Below, in pieces: positions 27,018 to 35,012 of a stretch of 64,000 bases of DNA (positions are counted from its first letter, which is position 1; each line of letters begins with the position of its first letter). The stretch is taken from positions 1 through 64,000 of the forward strand of contig QZVU01000005.1 of assembly GCA_003602285.1 (NCBI GenBank). Direction: 5' to 3'. The DNA is from Arthrobacter frigidicola. Lineage in GTDB: Bacteria; Actinomycetota; Actinomycetes; Actinomycetales; Micrococcaceae. Made by a program: the position numbers and the translations under genes. A model generated the notes under the pieces. The model worked only from the letters and a program-made list of their open reading frames with translations, had not been told where the DNA came from and searched no databases.

Positions 27018-27043
27018 GGAACATTCCCGCTTGATGCGGAGTT
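27018..27043 (+). promoter_or_regulatory. SigR-type promoter candidate for rbpA
   Basis: GGAAC (27018-27022), an 18-bp spacer and GTT (27041-27043) match the SigR/SigH consensus GGAAT-N18-GTT with one mismatch. It lies about 115 bp before the rbpA start. In Streptomyces, rbpA is a known SigR target. A TATAGT at 26984-26989 could be a second, vegetative -10. Confidence 0.55.
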
Positions 27044-27155
27044 ATACAGTATGCGTACCATCTCGGCTTCGTGCTGCCTCCAACGGCGGTGGGACCGAGA
27101 TGTTCGCAGATCGGTGCCGGCTCAGCCGGAAGCCACTCGTTGAGTAGGAGAAAAT

Positions 27156-27503
27156 ATGAGCGATCGCAGCCTGCGCGGCATGCGCCTCGGAGCGCAAAGC
27201 ATGGAAACCGAATCGGGTGTGGAGCCCGCTCCGCGCCAACGGGTTGAGTACCGCTGCGAGGACGGTGAGCGGGTCTTCGTGACGTTCGCCGCTGAAGCGG
27301 AAATCCCCCCGGTGTGGGTTTCCAAGACCGGCAAGGAAGCGCTCCTGGTCGATGGGGAGCGCCCCGACACCTCTAACGACAAGCCGGTGCGTACGCACTG
27401 GGACATGCTGCTTGAGCGCCGCTCCGTTGACGAACTCGAGCAGATCCTGCAGGACCGCCTGACGATCCTGCGTGAGCGCCGCGGCGAACGCCGCTCGGCC
27501 TGA
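27156..27503 (+). CDS. rbpA: RNA polymerase-binding protein RbpA
   Basis: 115 aa. The core with YRCEDGERVFVTFAAEAEIP and the sigma-interaction domain at the C-terminus (THWDMLLERRSVDELEQIL) are both clear. RbpA binds the sigma factor and the beta' subunit and helps open complexes form at actinobacterial promoters. Family core cysteines are partly replaced: only one Cys (YRCED) remains, as in mycobacterial RbpA. TAGGAG precedes the ATG. A strong terminator follows, so the gene is monocistronic. Confidence 0.96.
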   Translation: MSDRSLRGMRLGAQSMETESGVEPAPRQRVEYRCEDGERVFVTFAAEAEIPPVWVSKTGKEALLVDGERPDTSNDKPVRTHWDMLLERRSVDELEQILQDRLTILRERRGERRSA

Positions 27504-27523
27504 CGCCAGGGTTCTCACGGCCG

Positions 27524-27566
27524 ATGCCGGTGACGCCACCTTCGGGTGGGGTCACCGGCATTTTTT
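27524..27566 (+). terminator. Intrinsic terminator of rbpA
   Basis: A 17-bp stem (27524-27540 with 27545-27561, one mismatch) closes a TTCG loop and runs into TTTTTT. It may also serve the convergent mannosyltransferase gene. Confidence 0.9.
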
Positions 27567-27581
27567 GTGCCCGGGTGCGGC

Positions 27582-28367
27582 TCAGCCGTGGCGGCGGGTC
27601 AGCTTCCGCCACCGGGCCGCCAGGCCCCACCGGGTGACGCTGACGATCGCCTCAAGCACAATATTGCCGCTCATCTTCGAGTCGCCCAGCTCCCGCTCCA
27701 CGAAGGTGATGGGCACCTCGGTGATCTTCAGGCCGAGGCGGGCCACTCTAAACGTCATGTCCACCTGGAAGCCGTACCCGACCGAGTCGACCGCCGACAG
27801 GTCGAGCTTCTCGAGGGTCCCGCGGCGGAAAGCGCGGAAGCCGGCGGTGATGTCCCGTACCGAGAGGCCGAGCATGAGGCGGGAGTAGGTGCTGCCCGCC
27901 CGGGACAGGAGCTTGCGGTGCGCCGGCCAGTTGACCACGCTGCCGCCGGGGACCCAGCGTGAACCGATCACCAGGTCGGCGCCGTCGACGGCGTCGAGGA
28001 GGCTCTGCAGCTGCTCCGGCCGGTGGGAGCCGTCGGCGTCCATTTCGACCAGGACGTCATAGCCGCGTGCGAGGCCCCATCGGAACCCGGCGATGTAGGC
28101 CGCGCCCAGCCCCGCCTTGCCGGTGCGGTGGAGCACGAACACCTGGGGATCTGCCGCCGCCGCCTCGTCTGCGAGCCCTCCGGTGCCGTCCGGGCTGTTG
28201 TCGTCCACAATCAGCACGTCGGAGGCGGGTACTGCCTTCCGGAGCCGTCCCAGCGTCAGCGGGAGGGATTCGATCTCGTTGAAGGTCGGAATGATGGTGA
28301 GAACGCGCAAAGCGAGGGGGGCCTTTCCGAAGGGAGACGCAGGGACCGCTGGTGCCTGCCAGGTCAC
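27582..28367 (-). CDS. Polyprenol monophosphomannose synthase (GT2)
   Basis: 261 aa from a leaderless GTG at 28367. A GT2 catalytic domain carries [21 protein letters not shown] and the DXD-like [13 protein letters not shown]. The late motif [11 protein letters not shown] is typical of dolichol-phosphate mannose synthases. It transfers mannose from GDP-mannose to polyprenol phosphate for lipoglycan and O-mannosylation pathways. It has no membrane anchor of its own, so a separate membrane partner is possible. Confidence 0.9.
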   Translation of the reverse strand: MTWQAPAVPASPFGKAPLALRVLTIIPTFNEIESLPLTLGRLRKAVPASDVLIVDDNSPDGTGGLADEAAAADPQVFVLHRTGKAGLGAAYIAGFRWGLARGYDVLVEMDADGSHRPEQLQSLLDAVDGADLVIGSRWVPGGSVVNWPAHRKLLSRAGSTYSRLMLGLSVRDITAGFRAFRRGTLEKLDLSAVDSVGYGFQVDMTFRVARLGLKITEVPITFVERELGDSKMSGNIVLEAIVSVTRWGLAARWRKLTRRHG

Positions 28368-28373
28368 ACGGCA

Positions 28374-28379
28374 ATTATA
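28374..28379 (-). promoter_or_regulatory. Perfect -10 TATAAT of a leaderless start (mannosyltransferase)
   Basis: TATAAT on the minus strand lies 6 nt before the GTG at 28367, the clearest case of the leaderless pattern in the window. Confidence 0.65.
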
Positions 28380-28752
28380 GGCGAACGACCTGTACGGCCC
28401 GGCGGGCGGCGGCTGCGCGGAGAGCCTCCATCGAGCAGGCCCGCCCGCCTTCGTACCAGAAACGGTAAACCGGATCTGTTCTCTGATGGCGTGCGGGCCT
28501 GCTCTTGATGAGTGCCGTCACCGTCCTCACAATGCGGCGGTTGAGCCGAAGGGGAGGTTGATTGCGCCGGTGGTCGGCCAGGTCAGTCCTCGAGGAGTTG
28601 CTCCAACCCGTAGGAACTCAGCTTACGTGCTGAGCCCGGGGTGTCAATGCGCCTCTGACCTGCGCAAACGTCCTTCCGTGCAGGTCAGCGTCCGGTCCGG
28701 GAACGGGCTTTTTCGGTTTGTGGACAGCTCTTGACTGATGGGCCCGGGGCCA
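28380..28752. other. Intergenic region with two hairpins
   Basis: 373 bp without a convincing gene. Two perfect inverted repeats stand out: CTCAGC-TTACGT-GCTGAG (28617-28634), and CTGACCTGC (28655-28663) pairing with GCAGGTCAG (28680-28688) over a 16-nt loop. Neither has a proper T-run. A small RNA or attenuator is possible but not shown. Confidence 0.4.
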
Positions 28753-30390
28753 CTAGGCGGCGCTTCCGCCGTCCTCCGAAAACAGGGTCCGGCCGTAGTG
28801 GACGGTCTCGATGCAGTGAGGCGGATTCTCGGTATCGAGCGCCGGCAGCAGCGGGGTCCCCGCCCGGGGATCCGTGCTCCAGGACTGCACCCGGTTGTCG
28901 GGTGTCTGGACCATGAGTTCGTCAACCCGCCAGACGGCGAAGGAGGCCGGCGAGCCCGGTGCCAGCTGGCCCAGCATCGGGTTCACCGCACCGGCCGACC
29001 GCCAGCCGGCCCGGGTATGGGCGATGAAGGCCGCCCGCGCCGACACCGCCTCGGCGGGATTGCTGTGTTCGATGCAGGCCCGCACCGAGGCCCACGGGTC
29101 AAGGGGCGTGACGGGGCTGTCCGAGCCCATGGAGACCGGCACCCCTGCCGCCAGTAGGGACCCGAAACGGTTCATGCCCACCCGGCGCTCATCACCGAGG
29201 CGCTGCGCGTACAGCCCGTCCGGGTGACCCCAGAGCGCATCGAAGACCGGCTGGGCGCTGACTGTCACCCCAAAGTGGACCAGGGCGGCGATCGCGGCGT
29301 CGTCGGTCATCTCGACGTGCTCGAGCCGGTGGCGGGAACGGCGCACCGCCTCGATGCCCAGCCTCCGCTCGGCCTCCCCCAGGCCGGCGAGGACGACGTC
29401 GAGCCCCGCGTCGCCGATTACATGGAAACCGGCCTGCACCCCCTCCGCGGTCGCGGCGGTGAGGTGCGCCCCGACGGCCGGCGCGTCGAGGAAGACGTGC
29501 CCGCGGTTTCCCGGGTCGTCGCTGTAGGGATCCCGCAGGGCCGCGGTGCGCGAACCGATCGAGCCGTCGACATTGAGGTCCCCCGCGAGCCCCGCCAGGC
29601 GGCCGTCAAAGGAGGCGAGCAGGCTCCGGACCTCCTCCGGCGAGGAGACGGCCTCGGCCCAGTAGGGAATCACCCCGGGCAGGTCCGGGACGGCGTCCCC
29701 GGCGCCGAGGGCGAGCAGGCTCTCGAGGTCCTCACGGGGGGAGATGTGCGGGGCGGCCATCTCAACGACGGCGACGATGCCGCGGGAGGCGGCATGGGCG
29801 AGGGCTGCGCGCTGCAGGGCGGCGCGGTCGGCGGGGGCCAGGGCGCGGGTGGCGAGCCGGGCCGCCGTGTGGGCGGCACGCACCAGGAAACCGTCGTTCC
29901 AGCCGTCGAGCCCCGCAAGGCCCAAAGAGGCGGCAAGGGTCCCGGACACGACGGCCGAATGCACATCCGCCCGGGCGAGGTAGACGGAGCGCACGCCCGA
30001 GGCAGAATCCAGCTCGCCGGCCGTCGGCACGCGCCGCTCGGGCCACCGGGACTCGTCCCAGCCATGGCCGAACACCGGACCCTCGTGCGCCGCGGCCGCG
30101 GTACGGACGCGCCCGAGCAGGTCCGCCAGGCTGGTGCAGGCCGACAGGTCGACCGAGGTGAGCCCCAGGCCGGTCTCGGTGGTATGGAAGTGGGAGTCGA
30201 CAAAGCCGGGGGCGATCAGGGCACCGTCGAGGTCGACGGTGCGGACCCCGGGCCCGCCAAGGTTCTCCGCGGCATGCTCACCACCGATCCAGGCGACCGT
30301 GCCGCCGTCGACGAGCATGGCGGTGGCGAAGGGATCGGCTGGGCTGTAGACGGAGCCGTTGCGGTACAGGACGGGGCGCTGGGAATCCAT
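28753..30390 (-). CDS. YtcJ-like amidohydrolase
   Basis: 545 aa. The metal-binding DSHFHTTE lies near residue 63, and later HVIGDAGLD and HRLEHVEMT match the amidohydrolase_3 barrel. Flanking beta segments at both ends form the composite domain. The family contains exoenzyme-type hydrolases of uncertain substrate. It lies 53 bp downstream of the helicase gene and may be the last gene of that unit. Confidence 0.87.
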   Translation of the reverse strand: MDSQRPVLYRNGSVYSPADPFATAMLVDGGTVAWIGGEHAAENLGGPGVRTVDLDGALIAPGFVDSHFHTTETGLGLTSVDLSACTSLADLLGRVRTAAAAHEGPVFGHGWDESRWPERRVPTAGELDSASGVRSVYLARADVHSAVVSGTLAASLGLAGLDGWNDGFLVRAAHTAARLATRALAPADRAALQRAALAHAASRGIVAVVEMAAPHISPREDLESLLALGAGDAVPDLPGVIPYWAEAVSSPEEVRSLLASFDGRLAGLAGDLNVDGSIGSRTAALRDPYSDDPGNRGHVFLDAPAVGAHLTAATAEGVQAGFHVIGDAGLDVVLAGLGEAERRLGIEAVRRSRHRLEHVEMTDDAAIAALVHFGVTVSAQPVFDALWGHPDGLYAQRLGDERRVGMNRFGSLLAAGVPVSMGSDSPVTPLDPWASVRACIEHSNPAEAVSARAAFIAHTRAGWRSAGAVNPMLGQLAPGSPASFAVWRVDELMVQTPDNRVQSWSTDPRAGTPLLPALDTENPPHCIETVHYGRTLFSEDGGSAA

Positions 30391-30443
30391 GGAGTTCTGA
30401 CAGGGCTTTCGCTAGGAGGCGGGAGAGCGTGGGGTGGTGCTGG

Positions 30444-33257
30444 CTATTCGGTGATGTTGGAGTAAGCGACGACGCCGCGGCGGATCAGGGCGATGGCCTT
30501 GACGCAGCGCCCGTGAAGGCCCTCGGGCAGGTCGCGGACCTTGGCGAGCTGATCGAGCAGGTCGATGACCTGCTTGGCCCAGCGGACGAAGTCGCCGGCG
30601 GCCAGCTCCGTGCCGCTCAGGGCGGTCTGCAGCGAGCGGCCCTGGGCCCACTTGTACATGGGCCAGACGAGCCCGAGTTCGGGCTCCCCCGTCACGGGCA
30701 GGCGGTGCTGCTCCTCGCTGTCGGTCAGGCGGGACCACTCACGGATGATGATGTCCACCGAATTTTCGAGCCCGAAGCTCGGCATCACGGGCCGCAGTCC
30801 GCGCTCCTCGCGCTTGGCCTGGTACACCAGGACCGAGGCGACCGCGGCGAGCTCGGTGGCGTCGAGTTCGTCGAGGGCCCCGTTTTCGACCGAAAGGGCG
30901 ATGAGGAGGTCCTTCTCTCCGTAGATGCGGCGCAGTTTCTGCCCTTCGGGCGTGATCTTCAGGCCGGTCTCGGCGTCCGGTGCCACGTAGCCGTAACCGG
31001 CCAGCACCTCGGAGACCCGGTCGAAGGTCTTCGCGATGGTGTTGGTCCTGCCTCGGATCTGCCCGGCAAGGCGGTCGGTCTCCTTGCGCAGCTTCAGCCA
31101 GCGCTCGGACCAGCGGGCATGCTGTTCCCGCTCGCTGCAGCCGTGGCATGGGTGGGCGCGCAGGCGCCGGCGCAGGTCGGTGATGGCCCGCTCCTCGGCG
31201 GCGGCGGTCGAGGAGTGGAGCCCGTTCCCGCGGTCGGAGCCCCGGCGAGGAGGCCGCTTCTCCCGCAGGGCGTTGCGCAGGGAGGAGGTCAGGTCGCGGC
31301 GGTCCTTCGGGCTGCGGGCGCTGAAGCTCTTGGGGATCCGGATCCGGGAGAGGATTTCGATGGGCCCGTCCAGGTCCTGGACGCCCACCCGCCGGATCTG
31401 CGTGTCGATGGTCAGCACGGTGGGCCGCGGCTCCCGAGAGGGATCGCTGTCGAGCACCACGGCGTACCCCTGGCTGCGGCCGCCGGGCACATCGATGACG
31501 TCGCCCGGCCGCAGCGCCTCAAGGGATGCCTCCGCCGCGGACCGTGCGAAGCGGGACCGGTCGCGGGACGCGCGCTGTTCGAGGTCGGAGAGTTCCCGCC
31601 GCAGGCTGGCGTACTCGCGGAAGTCCCCGAGGTGGCAGGTCATCGACTTCTCATAGCCGCGCAGGGATTCCTCCCGGCTGCGCAGCTGCTTGGCCATCCC
31701 GACGACGGAGCGGTCGGCCTGGAACTGTGCGAAGGAGGTTTCGAGGATCTCCCGGGAGCGTTCCTGCCCGAACTGGGCGATGAGGTTGATGCTCATGTTG
31801 TACGTCGGGCGGAAGCTCGAGTTCAGCGGATAGGTGCGGCGGGAGGCGAGCCCGGCGACGGCCCCGGGGTCGGTGCCCGGCTGCCACAGCACCACGGCGT
31901 GGCCCTCGACGTCGATGCCGCGGCGCCCGGCCCGGCCGGTAAGCTGGGTGTACTCCCCCGCGGTGACGTTGACGTGGGCCTCGCCGTTGAACTTGTCGAG
32001 CTTCTCCAGCACCACCGAGCGGGCGGGCATGTTCACGCCCAGGGCGAGGGTTTCGGTGGCGAAGACGGCCTTGACCAGGCCGGCGGCGAACAGCTTCTCG
32101 ACGACCTCCTTGAACGTCGGCAGCATGCCGGCGTGGTGGGCGGAGAAGCCGCGGATCAGGCCTTCGCGCCAGGTCCAGAAGCCGAGGATCTCAAGGTCGT
32201 CCCGCGGAATCTCCTGCGTGGCCTCGTCGATGGTCTCGCTGATGATCCGGCGCTCGTCCTCCGTGGTGAGCCACAGGCCGGCGTGAAGGCACTGGGTGAC
32301 GGCGGCCTCGCACCCGTTCCGGGAGAAGATGAACGTGATCGCCGGCAGCAGGCCGGCCCGGTCGAGCGCGGTGATGACCTGGGGCCGGCTGGCGCGGCGC
32401 ACGAGGGTCTCCTGCGGCCGGCGCGCGGGCGCCCTTCCCCGGCGTCCGGAGCCCCAGCCCGCGCGCTGGTTCAGCCGGACCTCGTTGCTCGCCAGTTCGA
32501 GCAGCTCGGGGTTGACCTCGTAGAAGTCGCGGGCCCCGCCCTCCGGGCCGGACGGCGCCGCCTCGTCGAAGGCCACGTCGCCGGCGAAGAGGTCAAGCAG
32601 GTTCGATCCGACCATCACGTGCTGCCACAACGGCACCGGCCGGTGCTCGGACACGACGACGTCCGTGTCGCCCCGGACCGTGTCGAGCCAGGCCCCGAAT
32701 TCCTCGGCATTGGACACCGTGGCGCTGAGGGAGACGAGCTTCACCTCCGTGGGCAGGTGGATGATCACTTCCTCCCAGACGGCACCGCGGAACCGGTCGG
32801 CCAGGTAGTGCACCTCGTCCATGACGACGTACCCGAGGTCATCGAGCGTCTCGGAGTTGGCATAGAGCATGTTCCGCAGCACTTCGGTGGTCATGACGAC
32901 GACGTCCGCGTCGGGGTTGATGGTCGTGTCACCGGTGAGCAGCCCGACACGCTCCGATCCGTGGACAGCGGCGAGTTCGGAGTACTTCTGGTTGCTGAGG
33001 GCCTTGATCGGTGTGGTGTAGAAGGCCTTGAGGCCCTGCTGCAGGGCGAGGTAGACGGCGAACTCCCCCACGACGGTCTTCCCGGCTCCCGTTGGCGCGG
33101 CGACGAGGACTCCTTTGCCGGCCTCGAGGGAGGTGCAGGCGTCGCGCTGGAAGGGATCGAGTTCGAACGAGAGCGTGTTCTCGAAGGCGAAAAGCTGGGT
33201 CCGTGCCATCGCGTTGCGGGTCTTGGCCGCCTGATAGCGCTCTGCGGGGGTGCTCAT
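30444..33257 (-). CDS. helY: Ski2/Mtr4-like DEAD/DEAH RNA helicase
   Basis: 937 aa. Walker A AAPTGAGKT lies near residue 55 and the DEVH box (VVMDEVHYLADR) near 148; SLSATVSN and the helicase C-terminal motif QLTGRAGRRG follow. A DSHCT-type domain occupies the C-terminus (residues 760-930). This is the actinobacterial HelY family, homologous to exosome-associated helicases. It probably unwinds structured RNA for decay or processing. It is leaderless (TAGGGT 6 nt before the ATG). It lies next to tatC, a common actinobacterial arrangement. Confidence 0.92.
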   Translation of the reverse strand: MSTPAERYQAAKTRNAMARTQLFAFENTLSFELDPFQRDACTSLEAGKGVLVAAPTGAGKTVVGEFAVYLALQQGLKAFYTTPIKALSNQKYSELAAVHGSERVGLLTGDTTINPDADVVVMTTEVLRNMLYANSETLDDLGYVVMDEVHYLADRFRGAVWEEVIIHLPTEVKLVSLSATVSNAEEFGAWLDTVRGDTDVVVSEHRPVPLWQHVMVGSNLLDLFAGDVAFDEAAPSGPEGGARDFYEVNPELLELASNEVRLNQRAGWGSGRRGRAPARRPQETLVRRASRPQVITALDRAGLLPAITFIFSRNGCEAAVTQCLHAGLWLTTEDERRIISETIDEATQEIPRDDLEILGFWTWREGLIRGFSAHHAGMLPTFKEVVEKLFAAGLVKAVFATETLALGVNMPARSVVLEKLDKFNGEAHVNVTAGEYTQLTGRAGRRGIDVEGHAVVLWQPGTDPGAVAGLASRRTYPLNSSFRPTYNMSINLIAQFGQERSREILETSFAQFQADRSVVGMAKQLRSREESLRGYEKSMTCHLGDFREYASLRRELSDLEQRASRDRSRFARSAAEASLEALRPGDVIDVPGGRSQGYAVVLDSDPSREPRPTVLTIDTQIRRVGVQDLDGPIEILSRIRIPKSFSARSPKDRRDLTSSLRNALREKRPPRRGSDRGNGLHSSTAAAEERAITDLRRRLRAHPCHGCSEREQHARWSERWLKLRKETDRLAGQIRGRTNTIAKTFDRVSEVLAGYGYVAPDAETGLKITPEGQKLRRIYGEKDLLIALSVENGALDELDATELAAVASVLVYQAKREERGLRPVMPSFGLENSVDIIIREWSRLTDSEEQHRLPVTGEPELGLVWPMYKWAQGRSLQTALSGTELAAGDFVRWAKQVIDLLDQLAKVRDLPEGLHGRCVKAIALIRRGVVAYSNITE

Positions 33258-33263
33258 CTTTCA

Positions 33264-33269
33264 ACCCTA
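33264..33269 (-). promoter_or_regulatory. -10 element of a leaderless start (helicase)
   Basis: TAGGGT on the minus strand lies 6 nt before the ATG at 33257. Confidence 0.5.
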
Positions 33270-33315
33270 AACGCTGGGCCGGGGCGGGGCACGCATCACC
33301 GGCCCCTAGGCGCCG

Positions 33316-34143
33316 CTACAGTCCGTCGATGGTTGAGGCCTGATCGGCGGTGGCGTCAAGCTCGGCCTCGCGGGCGGCGTTGCGCCGGGCGCGCCGCTTG
33401 TCGTTGAGCAGGCACAGGCCGATGGCGGCGAAGAAGAGCACGAGCATGGGCACGGCGAGGTAGAACATGCTCACCGCATCGGCGCCGGGTGCGGCCATCG
33501 CGGCAAAGAGGCAGACGAGGAAGACGGTGATGCGCCAGGCCTTGAGGACCTGCTGTCCGGAGATCAGTCCCACGAGGTTCAGCCCGAACAGCACCACCGG
33601 GAGCAGGAACGCGATCCCGAAGGCGAGCATCAGGCGCAGGATGAAGGTGATGAACACCGACACCGTGATGATGTTGGTGAACCCGCCGGGAGTGAAGTCC
33701 GTCAGGACCCTCACCGCGTTGGGCAGAACCAGCCAGGCGAGGTAGATGCCGGCGAGGAACAGGGGCACGGCCACCGCGATGAAGGACAGGGAGATGCGCC
33801 GCTCCTTGGCGTGCAGCCCGGGGGTGATGAACGCCCACAGCTGGTACAGCCAGACCGGGCTGGAGATGATCAGCCCCAGGAACACCGAGACCTGGATGAG
33901 CAGGTCGAACGGGGAGGCAACGGCGTCGAAGTTCAGGGCCGCGCTGCGGCCCTCCCGCTCGTTGAGTTCCTGGATGGGCGCCGCGAGGGCTTCAAGGACG
34001 GGGTTGTAGATGAAGAAGCCGACCACCGTGCCGGCGACCACCGCCAGGCCGGACTTGAACAACCGGATGCGTGCTTCGCGCAGGTGTTCCTTGAGGGCCA
34101 TCCGCCCTTCGGGGTTGGCCTTGCGCCCTCGGGTCCGTGCCAT
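33316..34143 (-). CDS. tatC: Sec-independent translocase TatC
   Basis: 275 aa with six transmembrane helices. The N-terminal LKEHLREARIRL is the conserved cytoplasmic helix that contacts twin-arginine signals. A conserved acidic residue lies in the NEREGR region before helix 2, and LWAFITPGLHAKERR is conserved in loop 2. The basic/acidic tail after residue 245 is not conserved. The start with MARTRGRKANPEGRMALKEHL extends slightly beyond the usual TatC N-terminus. It is adjacent to tatA on the same strand, 5 bp apart. Confidence 0.95.
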   Translation of the reverse strand: MARTRGRKANPEGRMALKEHLREARIRLFKSGLAVVAGTVVGFFIYNPVLEALAAPIQELNEREGRSAALNFDAVASPFDLLIQVSVFLGLIISSPVWLYQLWAFITPGLHAKERRISLSFIAVAVPLFLAGIYLAWLVLPNAVRVLTDFTPGGFTNIITVSVFITFILRLMLAFGIAFLLPVVLFGLNLVGLISGQQVLKAWRITVFLVCLFAAMAAPGADAVSMFYLAVPMLVLFFAAIGLCLLNDKRRARRNAAREAELDATADQASTIDGL

Positions 34144-34148
34144 GGTGC

Positions 34149-34469
34149 CTAGGGGGTGGAGCTCGGCGTTCCGCCCGGTGCCGAAGGAGAGCCACCGGCC
34201 GTTCCGGGGGGATTGTGTGGGGCGGTTGTCGGCTGCCCCGGCGCGCCGTGGGTCTGTGCGTTCGGGCCGGAGGCGACGATGTTCCCCTCGACGGGAGCGC
34301 CTGCGGTGCCGCTGCCGGTGTTGTTCTCATCCTTCATCTGCTTGACCTCGGACTTGAAGATGCGCAGCGACTGGCCGGCGCTGCGCGCCAGTCCGGGGAG
34401 CTTCGGCGCACCGAAAAGTAGGATCGCGATCACGATAAGAATGACGATGTGCCAGCCTTCGAGCCTCAT
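34149..34469 (-). CDS. tatA: Sec-independent translocase subunit TatA
   Basis: 106 aa. The N-terminal transmembrane helix (IVILIVIAILLFGAPKLP) with the FG-xP-LP hinge and the amphipathic helix GLARSAGQSLRIFKSEVKQM are diagnostic. A long disordered Ser/Gly/Pro tail follows. Ribosome binding site GGAGAGGA. It works with TatC in exporting folded proteins. No TatB gene is nearby, so this protein may serve both roles or TatB lies elsewhere. Confidence 0.95.
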   Translation of the reverse strand: MRLEGWHIVILIVIAILLFGAPKLPGLARSAGQSLRIFKSEVKQMKDENNTGSGTAGAPVEGNIVASGPNAQTHGAPGQPTTAPHNPPGTAGGSPSAPGGTPSSTP

Positions 34470-34655
34470 GCCAGGTTCCTCTCCTAGGTCCTCTTCAGTT
34501 TAGGTCATAGATCGAGGCCGCCGTGCAGCGACCGGGGCCGTCGCCGGTGCCGGTCCGGCTTCCGGCGCGGGATGCACGGCCCGGCACGGGACTGCGCCGT
34601 TCCGTGTCCTCCGCGAATTCATTCAACGTTCAGGCGGTTGGTACCTGGAGGCGGC

Positions 34656-35003
34656 TCAGAGGTGCGGAAGGTCGCGCAGCAGCTGGGGCCGCCGGTTCTC
34701 GGCGCGGCGCCGGATCCGCCGCTCGCGCCGCCGCCCTTGGCGCAGCAGCCGGGCTTCGTGGTTGGCCCGGCGGACCTCCGCGGGCTGCGCAAAAACGGCG
34801 GCGGCGGGGGAATCGGAGGCCTCCCCCGCGGCGGAACCGGAAGCACGCGGAGGAGGCGCAGCATCGAGAAGCGATGACGCCTTCTCGAATTCGTCCAGCG
34901 TCCCCATCGCCTTCCGGAAGACCCGGAAGCCCACGGCGAGCAGGAACAGGGCGCTGACCGCCACCAGAGCGATCCACAGAACCAACCACATCCACCACGA
35001 CAT
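34656..35003 (-). CDS. Small membrane-anchored basic protein
   Basis: 115 aa. One N-terminal transmembrane helix (WWMWLVLWIALVAVSALFLL) is followed by a short acidic helix (TLDEFEKASSL), a Ala/Pro-rich linker and an Arg-rich tail (RRRERRIRRRAENRR). It lies 9 bp downstream of pafBC and upstream of tatA. The synteny with these genes is common in Micrococcaceae, but no function is known. Confidence 0.75.
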   Translation of the reverse strand: MSWWMWLVLWIALVAVSALFLLAVGFRVFRKAMGTLDEFEKASSLLDAAPPPRASGSAAGEASDSPAAAVFAQPAEVRRANHEARLLRQGRRRERRIRRRAENRRPQLLRDLPHL

Positions 35004-35012
35004 TGCTTCAGT

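Noticed and set aside
30429-33407. A 992-codon plus-strand frame opposite the helicase gene
   Set aside because: It lies entirely antisense to a clear HelY helicase and comes from high GC at third positions. Its product shows no domain.
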